A DNA stretch of 64,000 nucleotides, taken from positions 17,857,194 to 17,921,193 of the forward strand of contig CM038711.1 in the NCBI GenBank assembly GCA_021613375.1, read 5' to 3'. Origin of the DNA: Megaleporinus macrocephalus (taxonomy: Eukaryota > Chordata > Actinopteri > Characiformes > Anostomidae). Position numbers and translations under genes: made by a program. The notes under the pieces were generated by a model. That model was given only the letters and a program-made list of their open reading frames with translations. It ran no database searches and was not told the DNA's origin. Positions 12,201 through 25,155 of the stretch are shown piece by piece (position 1 is the stretch's first letter; every line of letters starts with the position of its first letter).

Positions 12201-15066
12201 CTGTTTGCCTGGCTGTTGGTCCCTCTTGCACATTTGTGGGATATCCATTTCAGCTTTTTTGTTGCATCAGAGTCAAAGCAGTTAGTCATCCACTGCATCA
12301 TATACTTTCTTCTTGACGGCACTGAAGTAGAGAAGCCTCAATACTCATACCTCACTTTACTTAAAATGCTCCTGCTAAAGCAAACAAGTACCATGCTTAA
12401 GCTGTTCGTATAAATGCTACATGGCTAACAACATGACTGATTCATAGCTTTTTTTTCTTTTGTTAGAAATATAAATCGGTAATGCCACACCATCTCCATC
12501 ACATGAGAATGTTTGAATCCCTTCTGAGTTTGTGTAGTTTGTATAATAATGCCTTCTAACTGCTACAATACCGCTATTCAGTACGGATCTGATATTTTGT
12601 TTGTTTAAAATAAACTTAAATGGACAAGATTTTGATGGCTTAGGTTGGAGTTTTACTAATGCAAACTTGGTATTTATTTGCCTGTTGCTCAGTGAGTAGG
12701 CTAGCAGTTAGAATAGCATGCATTTCCAATGGCTGTATGATGGATTTCATAATGCATTTTGTGTTTTGTAATGAAATAATATCAATAATAAAAGTTTTAA
12801 CCATGGTGACTTTAAGACTAGCACAGCTAGTGCTCAACTGGCATAGATTGCAGCACTATTTTAAACAATAGTAACTGCAGAAAACAAAGTCTGCTTGTTG
12901 CACTGCCTGCCACTCCACCTGCATTGCTTTGCGTCTGCCCGTCACTAATCACATTAACATTAAACTCTAGTTTTAGGCCAGAATGGGAAATGTTACTTTT
13001 AAGATGAAATTGCATTGTTTTAAGTTGAGAAACCAAAGAAAAGAAAAAAGTAGTGTCAGATTTTTTCCAGTTTTTCACACAATGTGATTCTCTAAATCCA
13101 AATAAAAAGGAGTGCAGTGTTCTTTAAGTACTGATGATACCTATGATATGCTCAGAAAACTATGGTGTGGCGCAATTTATCCCTATAGCACTACAAGTAT
13201 TTTCATATTGATCAGCTCTGCAAACAACCACGATCACACTTCTAAACCACAGGAAGAAATACAGCACTTTTGTTTATGTAGTATCCAGGCCAAAATTTTC
13301 TGCCAATATCAGCCTAATAATGATACTCTGTATCGGATCAGTACCAACTAGAATTTATTTTTAATATTTGTCTGTCTATTTGTTCTTATATAAAGATGAA
13401 TGTGTGTTTTTCACTTCTCACAACATAAAGTCCTTTCTTTGCTGTTATGTAACTGCTTGATTATTGGCTTACATTCTTGTATCAAGATCACTCCTGTCAA
13501 AAACTCCTGTGAAATACAATGGATGCATGTGGTTATAGTTTAGAATAGTGGATTATTATTCTCTCAGCCGAACATTTATTTCACTGGGGTGTAACGGCAT
13601 GACCTCATGCATGTCCTGAAAGTCTTTCCAACGAGTGTGTAAATGCATAAGAATGTGTATGTGTGTGTAAGTGGAAATGGAACAGAGTGATCATCCTGAG
13701 GGGCCTTCCTAGAGCGCTACTCATTTGTGAAGTGCAGAGATCCTGAAAGCAAAGACACAAGTGACTTCCACTGTGCTGGTGCATGGATGAGCTGAGGGCC
13801 TTATTGTGCAGGCCTGTGCGAAGTCGTCCACCATTTTGATGCAACTGTAGCCAATTTCAGTTATGTAATTGACTCCACAGGCTGTTACAGGAGGATGCAA
13901 TACAACCTTTGACTGTTATGAAGGTCATGTCTTTAATACGATATATATGAGAGATCAGACTACTAAACACTAAAAAAAACACAATACACAACCCTTTCTT
14001 AAATTTTGCATGTTATATGATAGTCTATAGTTCCATAGGAAGTCACAGGTTGATTGTGATTATCTCATCAAGGGTCTTTTACAGTGCTTGTTGTGACCTG
14101 AATTTACAAAGATAAAAGGTGTGGTTATTTGTTAAGCTACTTTACACTGTCCCTGTCATTCTGCCATTGTTCTACACTCTTTTCTATGGAAAAGATATTA
14201 GGCATAGACAGTAGACAGTGTAAGACCTTAGAAGGTGCCCACCAAGATGTTAGCAGATGATCTTGTAAGTTGCGAAGTGGAGGGACTGTGGATCAGAGTA
14301 ACTGTGTTCTTCCTATTTTGTATCCCGGTGCCATCTCTTTCCCAGGGCCGTCCATAGCCTTAACTGCCCTGGCCATTGACAAGCCTTTGGCACCTTCTGC
14401 CAGTTTGTCCATTTGTCCCCCATTAAATAACAACTGTTCAGTACATCCCAGACCCTGACATGCTCCGTTGTGAGAAATCTTGATTCATCATTTGCTGTCG
14501 AAGTGTCTGCATGACAAATGTATATGTAGAGGCTGGTTGGATTTTGCGGGTGAAGCAGAATGTCTAAAACAGCTGCCTGCAATATTCGGCCACATGAAGT
14601 TTCATTTTATTTTTTCGTTGATAGTTCACAGTACGAAAGCGTGACCATACATCCTCTTTTTCCCAGACCTGTCTTCTGTTTGGAACCCAAAAAATGCATC
14701 CTGCCATGATTTCAAAATCACCAAGAATGTCCAGGATCCAGCTTTTGCTTACTGTAGTCATTCATTTTTTGTTTTTTTGTGTTTTCTTGGCCTTTATCTT
14801 TAGGTCCGACTTGCAAAGCTTCTACAGAATCGTGAACGACATTTTACACAACATGACACGTACATTAAAATACTCAAAATTGCACAGAGCACTCACTGGC
14901 AAAATCAGACAGAGGGAAACTCTTTGGTCAGAACCAATCAGACTCTTCTTTTTGGTGGCAGAAACATCATTTGGCTTGCTTTACTGTGTGAATGCTCTAC
15001 CTGTATTAACTAAACCAAATGAATTCACAAGGATGTTAACCAGCAGTTTGCTATGTGGGGCTGACC

Positions 15067-15090
15067 CGGGTGGGGTGGGGTGGGGTGGCG
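15067..15090. repeat. Short (GGGGT)n tract
   Basis: Three to four GGGGT units with degenerate edges. Runs of four G could form a G-quadruplex on the plus strand. Confidence 0.7.
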
Positions 15091-15733
15091 TGGTGTGCAG
15101 GTCAAAACAAACATTGACACTCTTTATGAATAAATTCAAAGAGCCATGTTTTTGGCCTGACATTAAAATTGATTTCGTCACTCAGTCAGATGCATCTAGA
15201 CATTTTACTCCAGCCCTTTTGGAGGTGTAGAAGAGTTTAATGAAGTTGGGTGTTTAACACAGTCTTTGTATGTAAACTGTTTATTATCGATTGAGAATTA
15301 ATATCCTATTACACAACATAATACTGTGATTAGGCTTTTAGTATTCACATGAAATATCTGGGTTATTGGCCTTGTATGTGTAACTCTAAATGAAGGACCA
15401 AACCTGTCATCGCTGATCATCGACTGCAATACATGAAGAAGCTTTGTAAATATGATTTTATTCATTTTTGATGTATTTATTTTTTTCATTTTACAGAAAC
15501 CAGCATTTTTAATCAGCATTGTACATAGCAAGATTCAACTGTATTAATATTGTAATACGTTGTATCACTGTTAGTTTAACCCACACCCGTCAGTGAAGAT
15601 TAAATATTCCGTCTGTCAGCATTTATCTAACCCCCCCCCCATAAAGTAGAAAGCTGTTTTAAAGAAAGCCGTGGGGAGAGTGTCCAGCTACGTGACTGTT
15701 CATTTAAATGTTTGCTGTTGAGTCCCTGTGGAG

Positions 15734-15747
15734 GTTTCCATGGCAAT
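15734..15747 (+). promoter_or_regulatory. RFX X-box-like palindrome
   Basis: GTTTCCATGGCAAT differs from the ideal X-box GTTGCCATGGCAAC at one tolerated position and at the last base. RFX factors bind such sites in ciliary and neural gene control regions. It lies alone, with no promoter visible nearby. Confidence 0.3.
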
Positions 15748-16398
15748 CTAATGGCCATTTCATCTCTAAAAAGCCACCTGACTGCCTGAGAGAACACAGC
15801 GTGCACAGAGCAGTGAGCTTTTGTCCTCTACACCACATTCTGCGTGATATTAAATACAGACTACTTGAGAATGAAACTTGCACATAATAAGATCCTGCAT
15901 TATTCAAAAGAAGTAAATGTAATGATAGGCAACTATACACAATCCTTTACTGCCAATTGTAAGGCCTATTTACTGGCATTTTACTGCTGAATCACACTTT
16001 ACATTGAGTTTGCCATTTCAGTCAGATGCAGTATTTCAATGTTTCAGAGTCCTTGATAATATCAAAAAGGTTGTCAATGGTATGTTCATATGTAATGAAG
16101 ACTGAAAACATCCAGATTGCTCTTTCAGGGCTTGTGCAGGGAAAGTAATGTAGAGAAAATGTTGGTCCATTGATCATTTCCAGCTTAAATGACTGACAGG
16201 ATGGCACAATGTATTGATTGGCATCTGCAGCAAATCCTGTTAGCTGCCAAAAGACCTCCCTGGAATGTCAATGTCTGTCCTCATGACAAACTCTCTGTTC
16301 TGAGAGATAGCAGAGGCAGAGAGAGTCTGAGAGAGGGGGAATAAAGCAGCAGTAGATTTATCTGTATGGATATGTTGGGTGAAATGACACATCTAAAC

Positions 16399-16520
16399 TA
16401 GGGATGCTTTGAAACTGGTATTTGGCCGATTCCGCACTCATTTAATCTTGTCCGTACTCAGGAAAACACACCACTACCAAGATACTGATACCATGTGACA
16501 TAAACCGCAGAATCTGCTCA
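16399..16520. mobile_element. Degraded hAT-like terminus
   Basis: Starts TAGGGATGCTTTGAAACTGG, followed by TTTGGCCGATTCCGCACTCA and, further on, CCAAGATACTGATACCATGT. This layout (TAGGGATG tip, then CCGATTCCG and GATACTGATACC words) resembles a common fish hAT family. The other end and a target duplication were not found, so the right limit is arbitrary. Confidence 0.4.
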
Positions 16521-18900
16521 CAGTCAGCGAAGTGTTACTGACTCTGGAGGTCAGATACAAAGCTGTCGGTCACTTTAAACATTCTGCCTTGTGAGATACC
16601 TTTTAGGCAAGAATACACCGGAATACTTCAGAACGTTTATAAACACATAAACACAATCACAGCCTCTTTCCCAATACAAGTTGAGACACAAAGCTAGCAG
16701 AATCACAACTGCTTTCACGATATGGTTGGAGAGATGCATGTGCAACTTTGCTCTGTTTGACTGGAAAGCACTGTAACGTAAGGGATCTCCTTGATGAATG
16801 CGAAGTGTCATGGGTCTGGAGGCTTTTATTCCAGACAGCAAGGAAAAAACATAGCCTTAATTACTAGATGCTAAAACACAGCTTTACCTAGCTAAATATA
16901 TAAACATGGCCTATCTTGGCTCAAAGTTAAAACATAGCCCCCTCACTGAGCAAACCTCCCCCTCTCATATTTGGGGTCTTTGGCTCAAAGGTTTTCTGTG
17001 CGCTTCAGTGCACAGTGTTCCTAGTATCTTTTCTAACATTTCTGACAAAGTAAGAGTTAAATCATAATCTTTAGAGTGAGCATTCCCAAATAATGAAGTA
17101 TCCAATTTAATGATCAGTTGAGTACCTGATGTAATGGGGCAGAATGATTCAGAATGTTGTTGGTGCTACCAATCTGTCATGCCAGTCCCCCATTAAAGAA
17201 AACTGTTGGCAGTACCTTTTCTAATAAGCTGCAGTATCATCTCATCACAGTTTCAAAGGGAACAGAACATGGATCAGGTAGGCTAATTAATGTGCTGGCT
17301 GTTTTTTAGACTCCAGCAGAATATCAAAGCAGTAGCTTGTAACTTGTAATCTCATTAGTATATGGAAATGTGCTTCTTTAAAGTCATATCAACTGTATAA
17401 GTCCCACATGGCGCAGTGATAATGAAAACAATTAGATACGAAGGCAACCGTGTATATGTTGTTAATAGGACCCCAGCAAGTGCAGTAGTCTCTCTACAAA
17501 TGCTACAAAGAGCCTATGGGATGTAGCTCCATGCTGCTTTTTCCCAGTGATTGCGTTAGATGAATTAAAATAGTAGTAGTGATGTTTTTATGACCTCTGT
17601 TAAAAAATTGTAATAGTAGAATGATTCATTTATAAAGTGCCTTTGTTATAGGATGCTTTATGATTGTGTGACAATACCAATACATAGTACTATACAAACA
17701 CACCAAGGTTGAAGGAATTGGATAAAACGAAACAAAAACATGGTAGGTTGCTAGACAAAGTAAGGTAATGTTGAGTGATGCTTGACGAGACAAAACCTGG
17801 CAATGAGTAACCAACAGACAGGAACTTATATACACATGGAGACTGATGGTACTTCACATGACCTTGGTGACTGGGAGTTAGAGTCCTTGTCGTCCCCTGG
17901 ATCCTGGGTGATGACGGGAGGCATAACAGTTTCTATCTAAAAAATAATATATATATATTTATTATTATCCTTCAGCTGTGTGATGTGTTTTTTGCAGCAT
18001 CAAACCAGCTGTGGCCGACTGTTTAACCCATTTTTCTATTACTGCTACATATCTACGAACAAGCACCCAAAAAGAGTGCAGTTGTATTTACTTGATAACT
18101 ATCAGCCTCCTAATGAGCACCAGAACACAGTATGAGCGTTATTATTTTAACTTTAATCTACCTAAACGGCGATTATTTGACAACTGGGAAAGGAAGTGGT
18201 TCTTCTACTACAAATGCCTTCACTGCTCTGTGCTGCTCCAGGTTTTACCTCTGGTTAACGTTACCCTTGTTTCACCATGTTGCTAACAAGAAACAATGAT
18301 ATGCTAGCGAGGTGCTCGTTAATACAGCGTTAAGGTTTGGATACCACATATGGAGGTGCAACCTTCTTTACAGTAGGTCATCCTTATTGCATGTTTTCTT
18401 TCACAAAGTGAAGCCATACTTTTGAGCACTTCCTATGATCAGTCTTCTATTAATGCAGTAATGTAGCCTATTACAAACATAACAGCATACACAGGTTCTT
18501 GAAGAGAGCTGCTTATTTACTTATTTACTGTATTTTCGCAGTAAACTTGGTTGTGTATTGAGTGATGTATGAATGAAAACTTAAGTTCATACAATGAAAA
18601 CTTAATTTAAGTTCAGGAAACAGGTTTTAATACTATATCTACTTTCATATGTCATTTTTCTGTACATTTCTATATATTTGTTTAGTTTAATGTATTGGGA
18701 AGAAAGTAAAAAACAGCAGGCATACATAGCTTTTACACACTTTATATTTTTCCCATATGTTAAATTTAAGAAATAAACAGTGAATTTGCATTAAACTATT
18801 TATAAGCATATCTTCTGTGGAGGATTTGTACTTTTTTACACTTATAAATATAATTTATAAGTGTTATATTTATATATAAATATACTTTTTCTGTGCTGAT
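16521..18900. other. Non-coding sequence, no gene seen
   Basis: AT-rich sequence with short TA tracts near 17946. A 91-codon plus-strand frame at 18011 shows no family signature. Nothing further supported. Confidence 0.45.
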
Positions 18901-18919
18901 GACTGTTCATAATAATATA

Positions 18920-19260
18920 CAGAAGAAACTCCCAAGAGATAGAGGAAGAGTATTCCATAACTGGGAGACCATGACACTAAAATATCAGCCCCAAAAGTAG
19001 ACGTTTTAGATCTTTTTGTCATGAGGGGGTGGATAGGTATATAGGGGAGAAGGAGATCAGCTAAATGTGGGGATGTAGGGATGTAATGAAACAGGTAACC
19101 AGTGCAACTGTTGGAGAACTAGGATGAAATTAGCGTTTTTTAAGAACATGAGCAATCCAAGTTTGAGCATATTAAAGATGCTGCAAGATTCATACTGGGA
19201 TACCAAAATAGACTCAAGCTATATTGTTAAGATTGAAGAAAGCACTTGAACAACCGCTTT
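18920..19260. repeat. Possible dispersed repeat fragment
   Basis: Phrases such as GAAGAGTATTCCATAACTGG and GAAGGAGATCAGCTAAATGT resemble old dispersed repeats that I recall from other fish loci. Ends and class could not be determined, so this is a weak call. Confidence 0.25.
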
Positions 19261-20204
19261 AATATGGGTTAAAAGAGAGAGTAGATTCATAAATGCACAC
19301 TGAAGTTGTAAGCAACAGGAGTTTACATCCTTTGGTTAGGAACTTGGTCAGTCTACTGTGTAAAAAGTAATTACTTGTACTCCTTCTTACTCAAGCCTTA
19401 TAGTACAGGACAGAAACACTCATTGTCTGTAAGACAACATGTCCTTAATGCTGCGCGTCAGACTCCTCCTTGCATCTCAAGTGAATTGTGCTCATAGACA
19501 GCTGTCTCTGTAACAACAGACAAGACTGCTTGCTGCATGTACATATAAGGAGTTCTGAAACCCCTCTATTAATAAAACCCAAAGCAGGATATAAAATTGG
19601 ATCTAAGACTTTTGCCTCGGGCCACAACGATGGACCACACGCCAACCATCATTTCATGAAGGCTCTATTGATTAAATGGTTGCCAGTAGACTTTTCCACA
19701 TGCCATACAATCAGAGAGATGCAGTGTGTGATGTATCTTTGTGGCTAGCAACTGCCTTATGTAGTAGTTAACAGGGTTAACTTGCGCAGATTATGTTCCG
19801 TGCAGGTGTTGCACTGTCCGTCTGGCTTTGTCTGACTCTGTTGTCCTGTGCAGATGCTGTGGCTGCATTGCATTCTTGTCTTACAGAGTTTGGTCACTTC
19901 CATAAAGCTGCAGATGCTGGGAAAGATGCTGTCTTTGTAGTTAAACCTAAAAATTAAACTAAGAACGTGTGAGGGTTGTACAAAAGTACTAGGTAATATT
20001 TGGCTGCACCTAACTAAAAAAAATAAAATGTAAAGGCCAGAGTATGCAGACAAGATTAACCCAAATGTTTGGTCAATGTATTTACAATTACAATTACTGT
20101 GAATTTTACAGCTTCTCCAGCCACCATTGCTAGGATGCTGGATCAGCTTGGTTAAAAACATGACTGCAGTGTAAACCACCCACTTTAATCATATAAACTT
20201 ATTA

Positions 20205-20400
20205 AAGCTTAAAGGTGCCATAGAATGCACCTATATATTATATACATTTTTTTCAGCATTGTGCATTGTTCTCTGAGATAAAAATAGCAGGAATGTTGTC
20301 ACAATGAAAAATGACCATATGTGATTTTACACATCTATTTAGGATATACAATATATAATAAGACTGCCTAAATTTTTTAGAGTTGTTACTGTGACACTTG
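20205..20400. repeat. Dispersed fish repeat, partial
   Basis: Begins TTAAAGGTGCCATAGAATGC, a phrase I associate with a repeat common in cyprinid and characin genomes. The far end is not recognisable. Confidence 0.35.
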
Positions 20401-20719
20401 AGAGGGAGCCAACTTGCTTGGTTGAGCCTACAGTAAAATGTGTGACCATGAATTTAATAACATTAACTTAATTAGAACCTCTGAGTGAAGCACAAAGTTG
20501 CCACCTGATGTCCTGGGCCACATATTCTATTAACTGTATTTTTCTTGCTGGTTCAGTACCTTGCTTGTAAAGCTCCCACCCCCCTTTAAGCAGCAGGCAG
20601 TTGTTAAAATCCCCTAGTTCATACTACAGTCTGTTTTTTTAAATGTCAGGTTCAACAAAGAAACTTTGAAAAATCACAGCCTTCATGCCGTGATGTGTCT
20701 GTAAGTGATGTGTTATGGT

Positions 20720-20778
20720 GGTTTTGAGGTATCTAGGGTCAGCGTATTTACTTTGTAAAGGTTTTGAGGTATCTGGGG
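20720..20778. repeat. 40-bp local direct duplication
   Basis: GGTTTTGAGGTATCTAGGG at 20720-20738 recurs with one mismatch at 20760-20778. The spacing gives a 40-bp repeat period. It is a small tandem duplication of unknown origin. Confidence 0.75.
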
Positions 20779-22852
20779 TTTGAACATGTGGGGTGAAGAG
20801 TTGAACATTGTGATGTCTAAGCCACAAACTGAGTATTTACCAGAAACACATCCATTGACGTAGGGCGTCCTATGAACATTCTCATAAAAAAGCTCCATAA
20901 ACCAGTGAGCATTGTAGTTGTGCAGCTGATCAACTGGAATAAGACTTGAAAAATAGGATTTTTAAAGATTGACAACTTTAGTAATAGATAACTAGATAAC
21001 AGTAGTCTAATATGCTTGATCACATCTGTCAGATCTCAGAGGCAAAGCTTGTTCAGCAGTTTTTATTTATTGGTATAATCCTGACAGATAACACTAAAGA
21101 CAGTAGATTGTGATTGGTGTATTAACAGATCTTTGTGTTTGTGTGTGTGTGGATCTGAAAGCTACCAGTCAGCAATGTGACTGCAGAGATAATGTAGGCT
21201 ATAATAACTCTGTCTCAACTGTCACGTCCAATCTGTGCGCAGAACCCTGCAAAGTATATGGGGGAAGCTCTGAAGGTCTGCTGCACAGATAAACTGCCTG
21301 TTTATGGACAGCACAAGCAGGATATCACCATGTGTATAGACAACTGATTCCTGTGCTTCTATTTTTACCATTACAGAAACTAATGCACCATGAAGTAGGA
21401 GTGAGTTCTGCCCATGAGCTTGTCTGTCTGTGGCAGGCTGTTTTGTGAGGTCTGTGACTGTGTACGAGTCAAAGAGCTCTCACCTGTTTTATTGTAAGAT
21501 GTGTTGTATATCAATTGAAAGACCTGGTGCTTCATTCAGGTGTAGGATTTCAATGTAAGTAGGCTAAGCACAGGACATGTTCCACAAAAGCTCCTTGAAT
21601 ACATCTGGGTGAATAGTAATTTGAGTGTTGTTTAAAAGTGGGTCAGGTCATTTTGGTGCATCTTCTGGTTGCCAAAACCCAAAGGGATACCTGAAAGAAT
21701 GTCCATTGCAGGTTTCTATAGTGGATGTCCCTAGATGATCTTACTGTGTTAATCTTACTAATATAACATACTTTTCTGAGCTTTTCTGAATATGGTTTTA
21801 AGAAAAGAGAACACAAGCCTAGGCATACTTGGCCAAAACGTATGACCTTTTGATCCTAAATTAGTACTGGAACTATTTCTTGTAGGTTCCTTAAGACATA
21901 TTTCATCTGTCTAGATGATAGACGTTTGAAAGACATTTATATTCAGATTTTTGGACAACACCATCTGCTCAGGGCTGGGCTGGGACAACAATGTTGGCTC
22001 TGGCTTGGCTGTTGACTGCGGTTCTCTCAAGTATTCCTACCTAAGTAAAGCTAAAATATTATACTACATTATGTGAATGCATCTTTATCAAAGAAACCTT
22101 GTGCCTTATAATTTTTAATAATATTATATTGATGATTAACCTAGGTTGCATTGTTAGCCAGCGCAATAATGATAAAATAATGTTGGTTGACATTAGAGTA
22201 GTCAGATGAAGTTGCATAACTATAGCATCATCATGGCGTTTCGCATACGCCACCTGTTAATAATGAAGCTACTCCATGCTTACTGCTTAATCTACACTAG
22301 TTTGCTAACTACACTGTGTGGAAATGTCATCACTGTGACTGGCATATCCATATTTACTATAAACATTTTATAAATGGTGAAAAAAAGTGGTCTCTTTATG
22401 GCAGCATGACATTTACTGCCATGTTCAGTGTTGTAATATAAATCTACTTTGTTCTTTATCATTCTAACCAAAACAACCTGCGTCATAGTTGCTAGTGGCA
22501 GTCCTCAAGATGGCACCGACTGCATTGTGTGACATTCCTTTCAACAATGGAGCGTCAGTCATTTAGGAAACTCTGATTATTCTAAATCAACCCACTCAAA
22601 ACAGTAGAAGCCTTGTCTTGAATAGATTATAATATTCAACAAACCCAGCACTTTTTTCTGCTCTAAGATACTCTCTTGTTGTATCTGTTGGTTTTCCTTC
22701 CAGAGAGTCTCAGGGCCACTCATGTTTCACAGAATTTCAGCGTAGATACATTCCAAATCACAGCATCCCTTATATGTATATGTATTATTGTAAAACATGA
22801 AATGTCAGTTATCTTACACATATTGCGCACCAGTGGTGCATTCAGGTTTAGT

Positions 22853-22853
<1 letters not shown>
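20779..22853. other. Non-coding sequence, no gene seen
   Basis: No recognisable exon or repeat. A weaker CTCF-like word (CCTCAAGATGGCACC, 13 of 15) lies at 22503-22517. Confidence 0.45.

Positions 22854-22941
<88 letters not shown>
22854..22941. repeat. Inverted (ATT)n/(AAT)n microsatellite
   Basis: About 44 bp of ATT units pass directly into about 46 bp of AAT units, so the two halves are reverse complements and can fold into one long hairpin. A plus-strand frame through it gives Leu and Ile runs and is an artefact. Confidence 0.95.
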
Positions 22942-22943
<2 letters not shown>

Positions 22944-23011
22944 CTTTGTTTAATAACTTTATTTATATATCACTTTTCATACAAAGCTCAAAGCACTTCA
23001 CACACAGGAAT
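22942..23011 (-). mobile_element. 3' tail of a non-LTR retroelement (minus strand)
   Basis: TTTAATAACTTTATTTATAT followed by CACTTTTCATACAAAGCTCA and AAGCACTTCACAC is, in reverse complement, a 3' end widely seen in teleost LINE/SINE copies: GTGCTTTGAGCT, then a tail in AATAAAGTTATT. The adjoining AAT array sits where the tail repeat would be, so the microsatellite probably grew from the element's 3' terminus. The family cannot be fixed from the tail alone. Confidence 0.55.
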
Positions 23012-24430
23012 AGCTGTAAAGGTCATTAGTTGATTCTTTTTAAATAATACCTCTCACTTAAATGATTTCCAAAGAATTGTGCAAAGATTTCTTTATTATT
23101 AAATCATAAACATGCACTAGCCATTTTTTTTCACATTTAACTGAAAACGCACAACTTGAACCTTAATTGAATCTGCAATGATAGTGCTAGCTGTTACATT
23201 AGCACCAAAGCTAATGTTGCATTCACTGGGTTTCAATTTACTTTTAATAGCTGGAAAACAGGAAACACAGGAAACTGAACCACTGTGTTTTTGGGTATAT
23301 TTGTTACCACATTCTCTAGTCCTGTCTCAGAGTCAGGGCTAGCTGCTCTGAGGTGATACTAAAGCACAGCAGCATTTATTTGCAGAAAGCAAAAATTAGT
23401 GTTCCCAACAAATTTGTCATTTACTCTCTCTTGTGTTCTCTCTCAGCAATAGCAACATACATACATAAACAACAGTAGAGCTATTTTGACCCTCAGATTA
23501 AGCATGTATTGTAGACCTGTTAAAAACAACAAAACATGCATTTGTTGTGTAAATGACAGACAACCACGCCTACCTGGCACCCTACAGTCTGCTTTCAGGG
23601 CTCAAACCAGAAAGAATGGATATTCTGGTATTTATGGTCAAATAAAAAGGCCTGGACATCAATTTATAGACAATACTCGCAACTGAAACAGCTGCTAGAA
23701 TATTAAAAAAAAAAATCTATTTTTTTAGCCACCTGTCATCCATCATTACAGGAAAGGTAAGGAAAATATGTTATAATTTGTGACTGTTTTTTTCTTTTAT
23801 ACTTGTTTACACTACTTAAATGATCAAACATGCTGCATTACACCCACCAGGTAGAGTTGCCTTCACAAATTAACTGCAAGGGATTTTTGCTACTCTCTGT
23901 TGGAGTAATGAATAAAGCATTTGGCAGTCTGTGATCTCTTGTGAAAGTGAAGAAACACCTGAGTTCTTTGGAAGGAAACAGTGCTCATGTACAGGCATGT
24001 CTATTTTCCATTTATTTTATTTATATATTTTTTTCCATTTGCGTGACACCGCAGCAGCGGGTAAGCTGTAAACTTCTTTCATCCAAACACAAAGGCGATA
24101 TAAGCCAGAAAACATAACTCTTATTATTTTGAATGAGTCATACTGATGTTATAATGGACATGAACTGTAGACATTTCGTGAACTTGCTTAGCCTGTGCTG
24201 TAACTGCATTCATGTGTTTTGTGTTAAAGCTCCTGGGTGGGGTCAAAAATCATCTGAATCAATCGCGTGTTCCCCTAGTGGCTTTCTTTGTTCAGCGCCT
24301 CAGGTTCCCACCCAGCGTTACGTTCTGGTAGCATATTTGTATTCTTCCCATCAGTGTGTTTCAGCAAGTCACTCAAGCTGTGCATCCAGCAAATTGAAGA
24401 CAAAGAGACTTTGTCCCCTGTGTCACATCC
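23012..24430. other. Non-coding sequence, no gene seen
   Basis: No supported exon or repeat. Short frames only. Confidence 0.45.
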
Positions 24431-24439
24431 TGTTAGCTA

Positions 24440-24600
24440 GCTAGCCTGAGTCATCATGATGGCCAGAAAAGGCCTCTTTGATAATTCAAATGACCTGCAG
24501 ACTTCCTTAACTGACCAGAAGTCACACACTTTGCCCCCTGCTTTCTTGTGGGCACGCCTGATCCCTGTCCCCAGCCTAAGAGGGTGAGTAAATCATTCTT
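24440..24600. promoter_or_regulatory. Conserved-looking block with AP-1 site and strong splice donor
   Basis: Contains the AP-1 core TGAGTCA (24447-24453) and ends in AGAGGGTGAGTAAATC, where AGG|GTGAGT (break after 24583) is a near-ideal plus-strand splice donor. Composition is mixed and repeat-free, as in conserved non-coding or exonic DNA. No upstream acceptor and no recognisable open frame could be paired with the donor. It could equally be an enhancer. Confidence 0.25.
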
Positions 24601-24979
24601 TTGGTGCTGACTTCAGTTTCCTTTTCATATCATTGTCCAGCATTGTAAGAGCAAGAAGAATTTACAGGCACTGTTCAACCAAAACCACTGATTCTGTTAA
24701 GCGATGGTCACCAGGTTCAGTACCTAGAACATTAAATAAATAAGTCTTGTAGTTTTTATAAATGTACTATCGTTTTGAATCAGACTAGTTTTATTTTGCC
24801 AAGTATGTTACTTATATTAAGAATTTGCTGGTGTATTGTATCAGTTTTGACTTTTAAAAACACCCAAAAAACAACTGAAATTTACACCGAAACACAGACA
24901 CCTAAACATCTAAATATAAAAACTTTTAAAAATATTGTTTAGTATTTCTATCATTTAACTTTATTATACTATTATTTTT

Positions 24980-25155
24980 TAAAGAAGCCTGCAGAAATAT
25001 TTTTCCACACCTCAGTTAAAACCTAGAAGTTGCATTTTCTGCTTTTTACGATCCTGGTTACCCCAAATATATTCAATCATGTTGAGGTCTGGACTTTTAC
25101 AGTTGTATGGTCTGGTTGCTCTAGATGTTCGCCTTTTCTTTCTGTCAGTTGTGAT
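24980..25155 (-). mobile_element. Tc1-like transposon remnant
   Basis: Phrases CATTTTCTGCTTTTTACGAT and AATCATGTTGAGGTCTGGAC are typical of fish Tc1-like elements read in reverse orientation. The second resembles the transposase region around the ...GGTCTGGACT... motif common in copies of this family. The reading frame is lost and both ends are missing. Confidence 0.5.

Larger units (their letters stand above)
12201..16398. other. Non-coding sequence, no gene seen
   Basis: Includes the longest open frame of the window (178 codons, 14694-15230, plus strand). It has no recognisable domain and runs through a GGGGT simple repeat, so it is not called as a gene. A C run lies near 15631. Confidence 0.45.

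Noticed and set aside
14694..15230. Longest open frame, 178 codons, plus strand
   Set aside because: It has no recognisable domain and its C-terminal part reads through a GGGGT simple repeat. A frame of this length is plausible by chance among six frames of 64 kb.
22676..23029. Plus-strand frame with Leu and Ile runs, membrane-like
   Set aside because: It is a translation of the ATT/AAT array and not a membrane protein.
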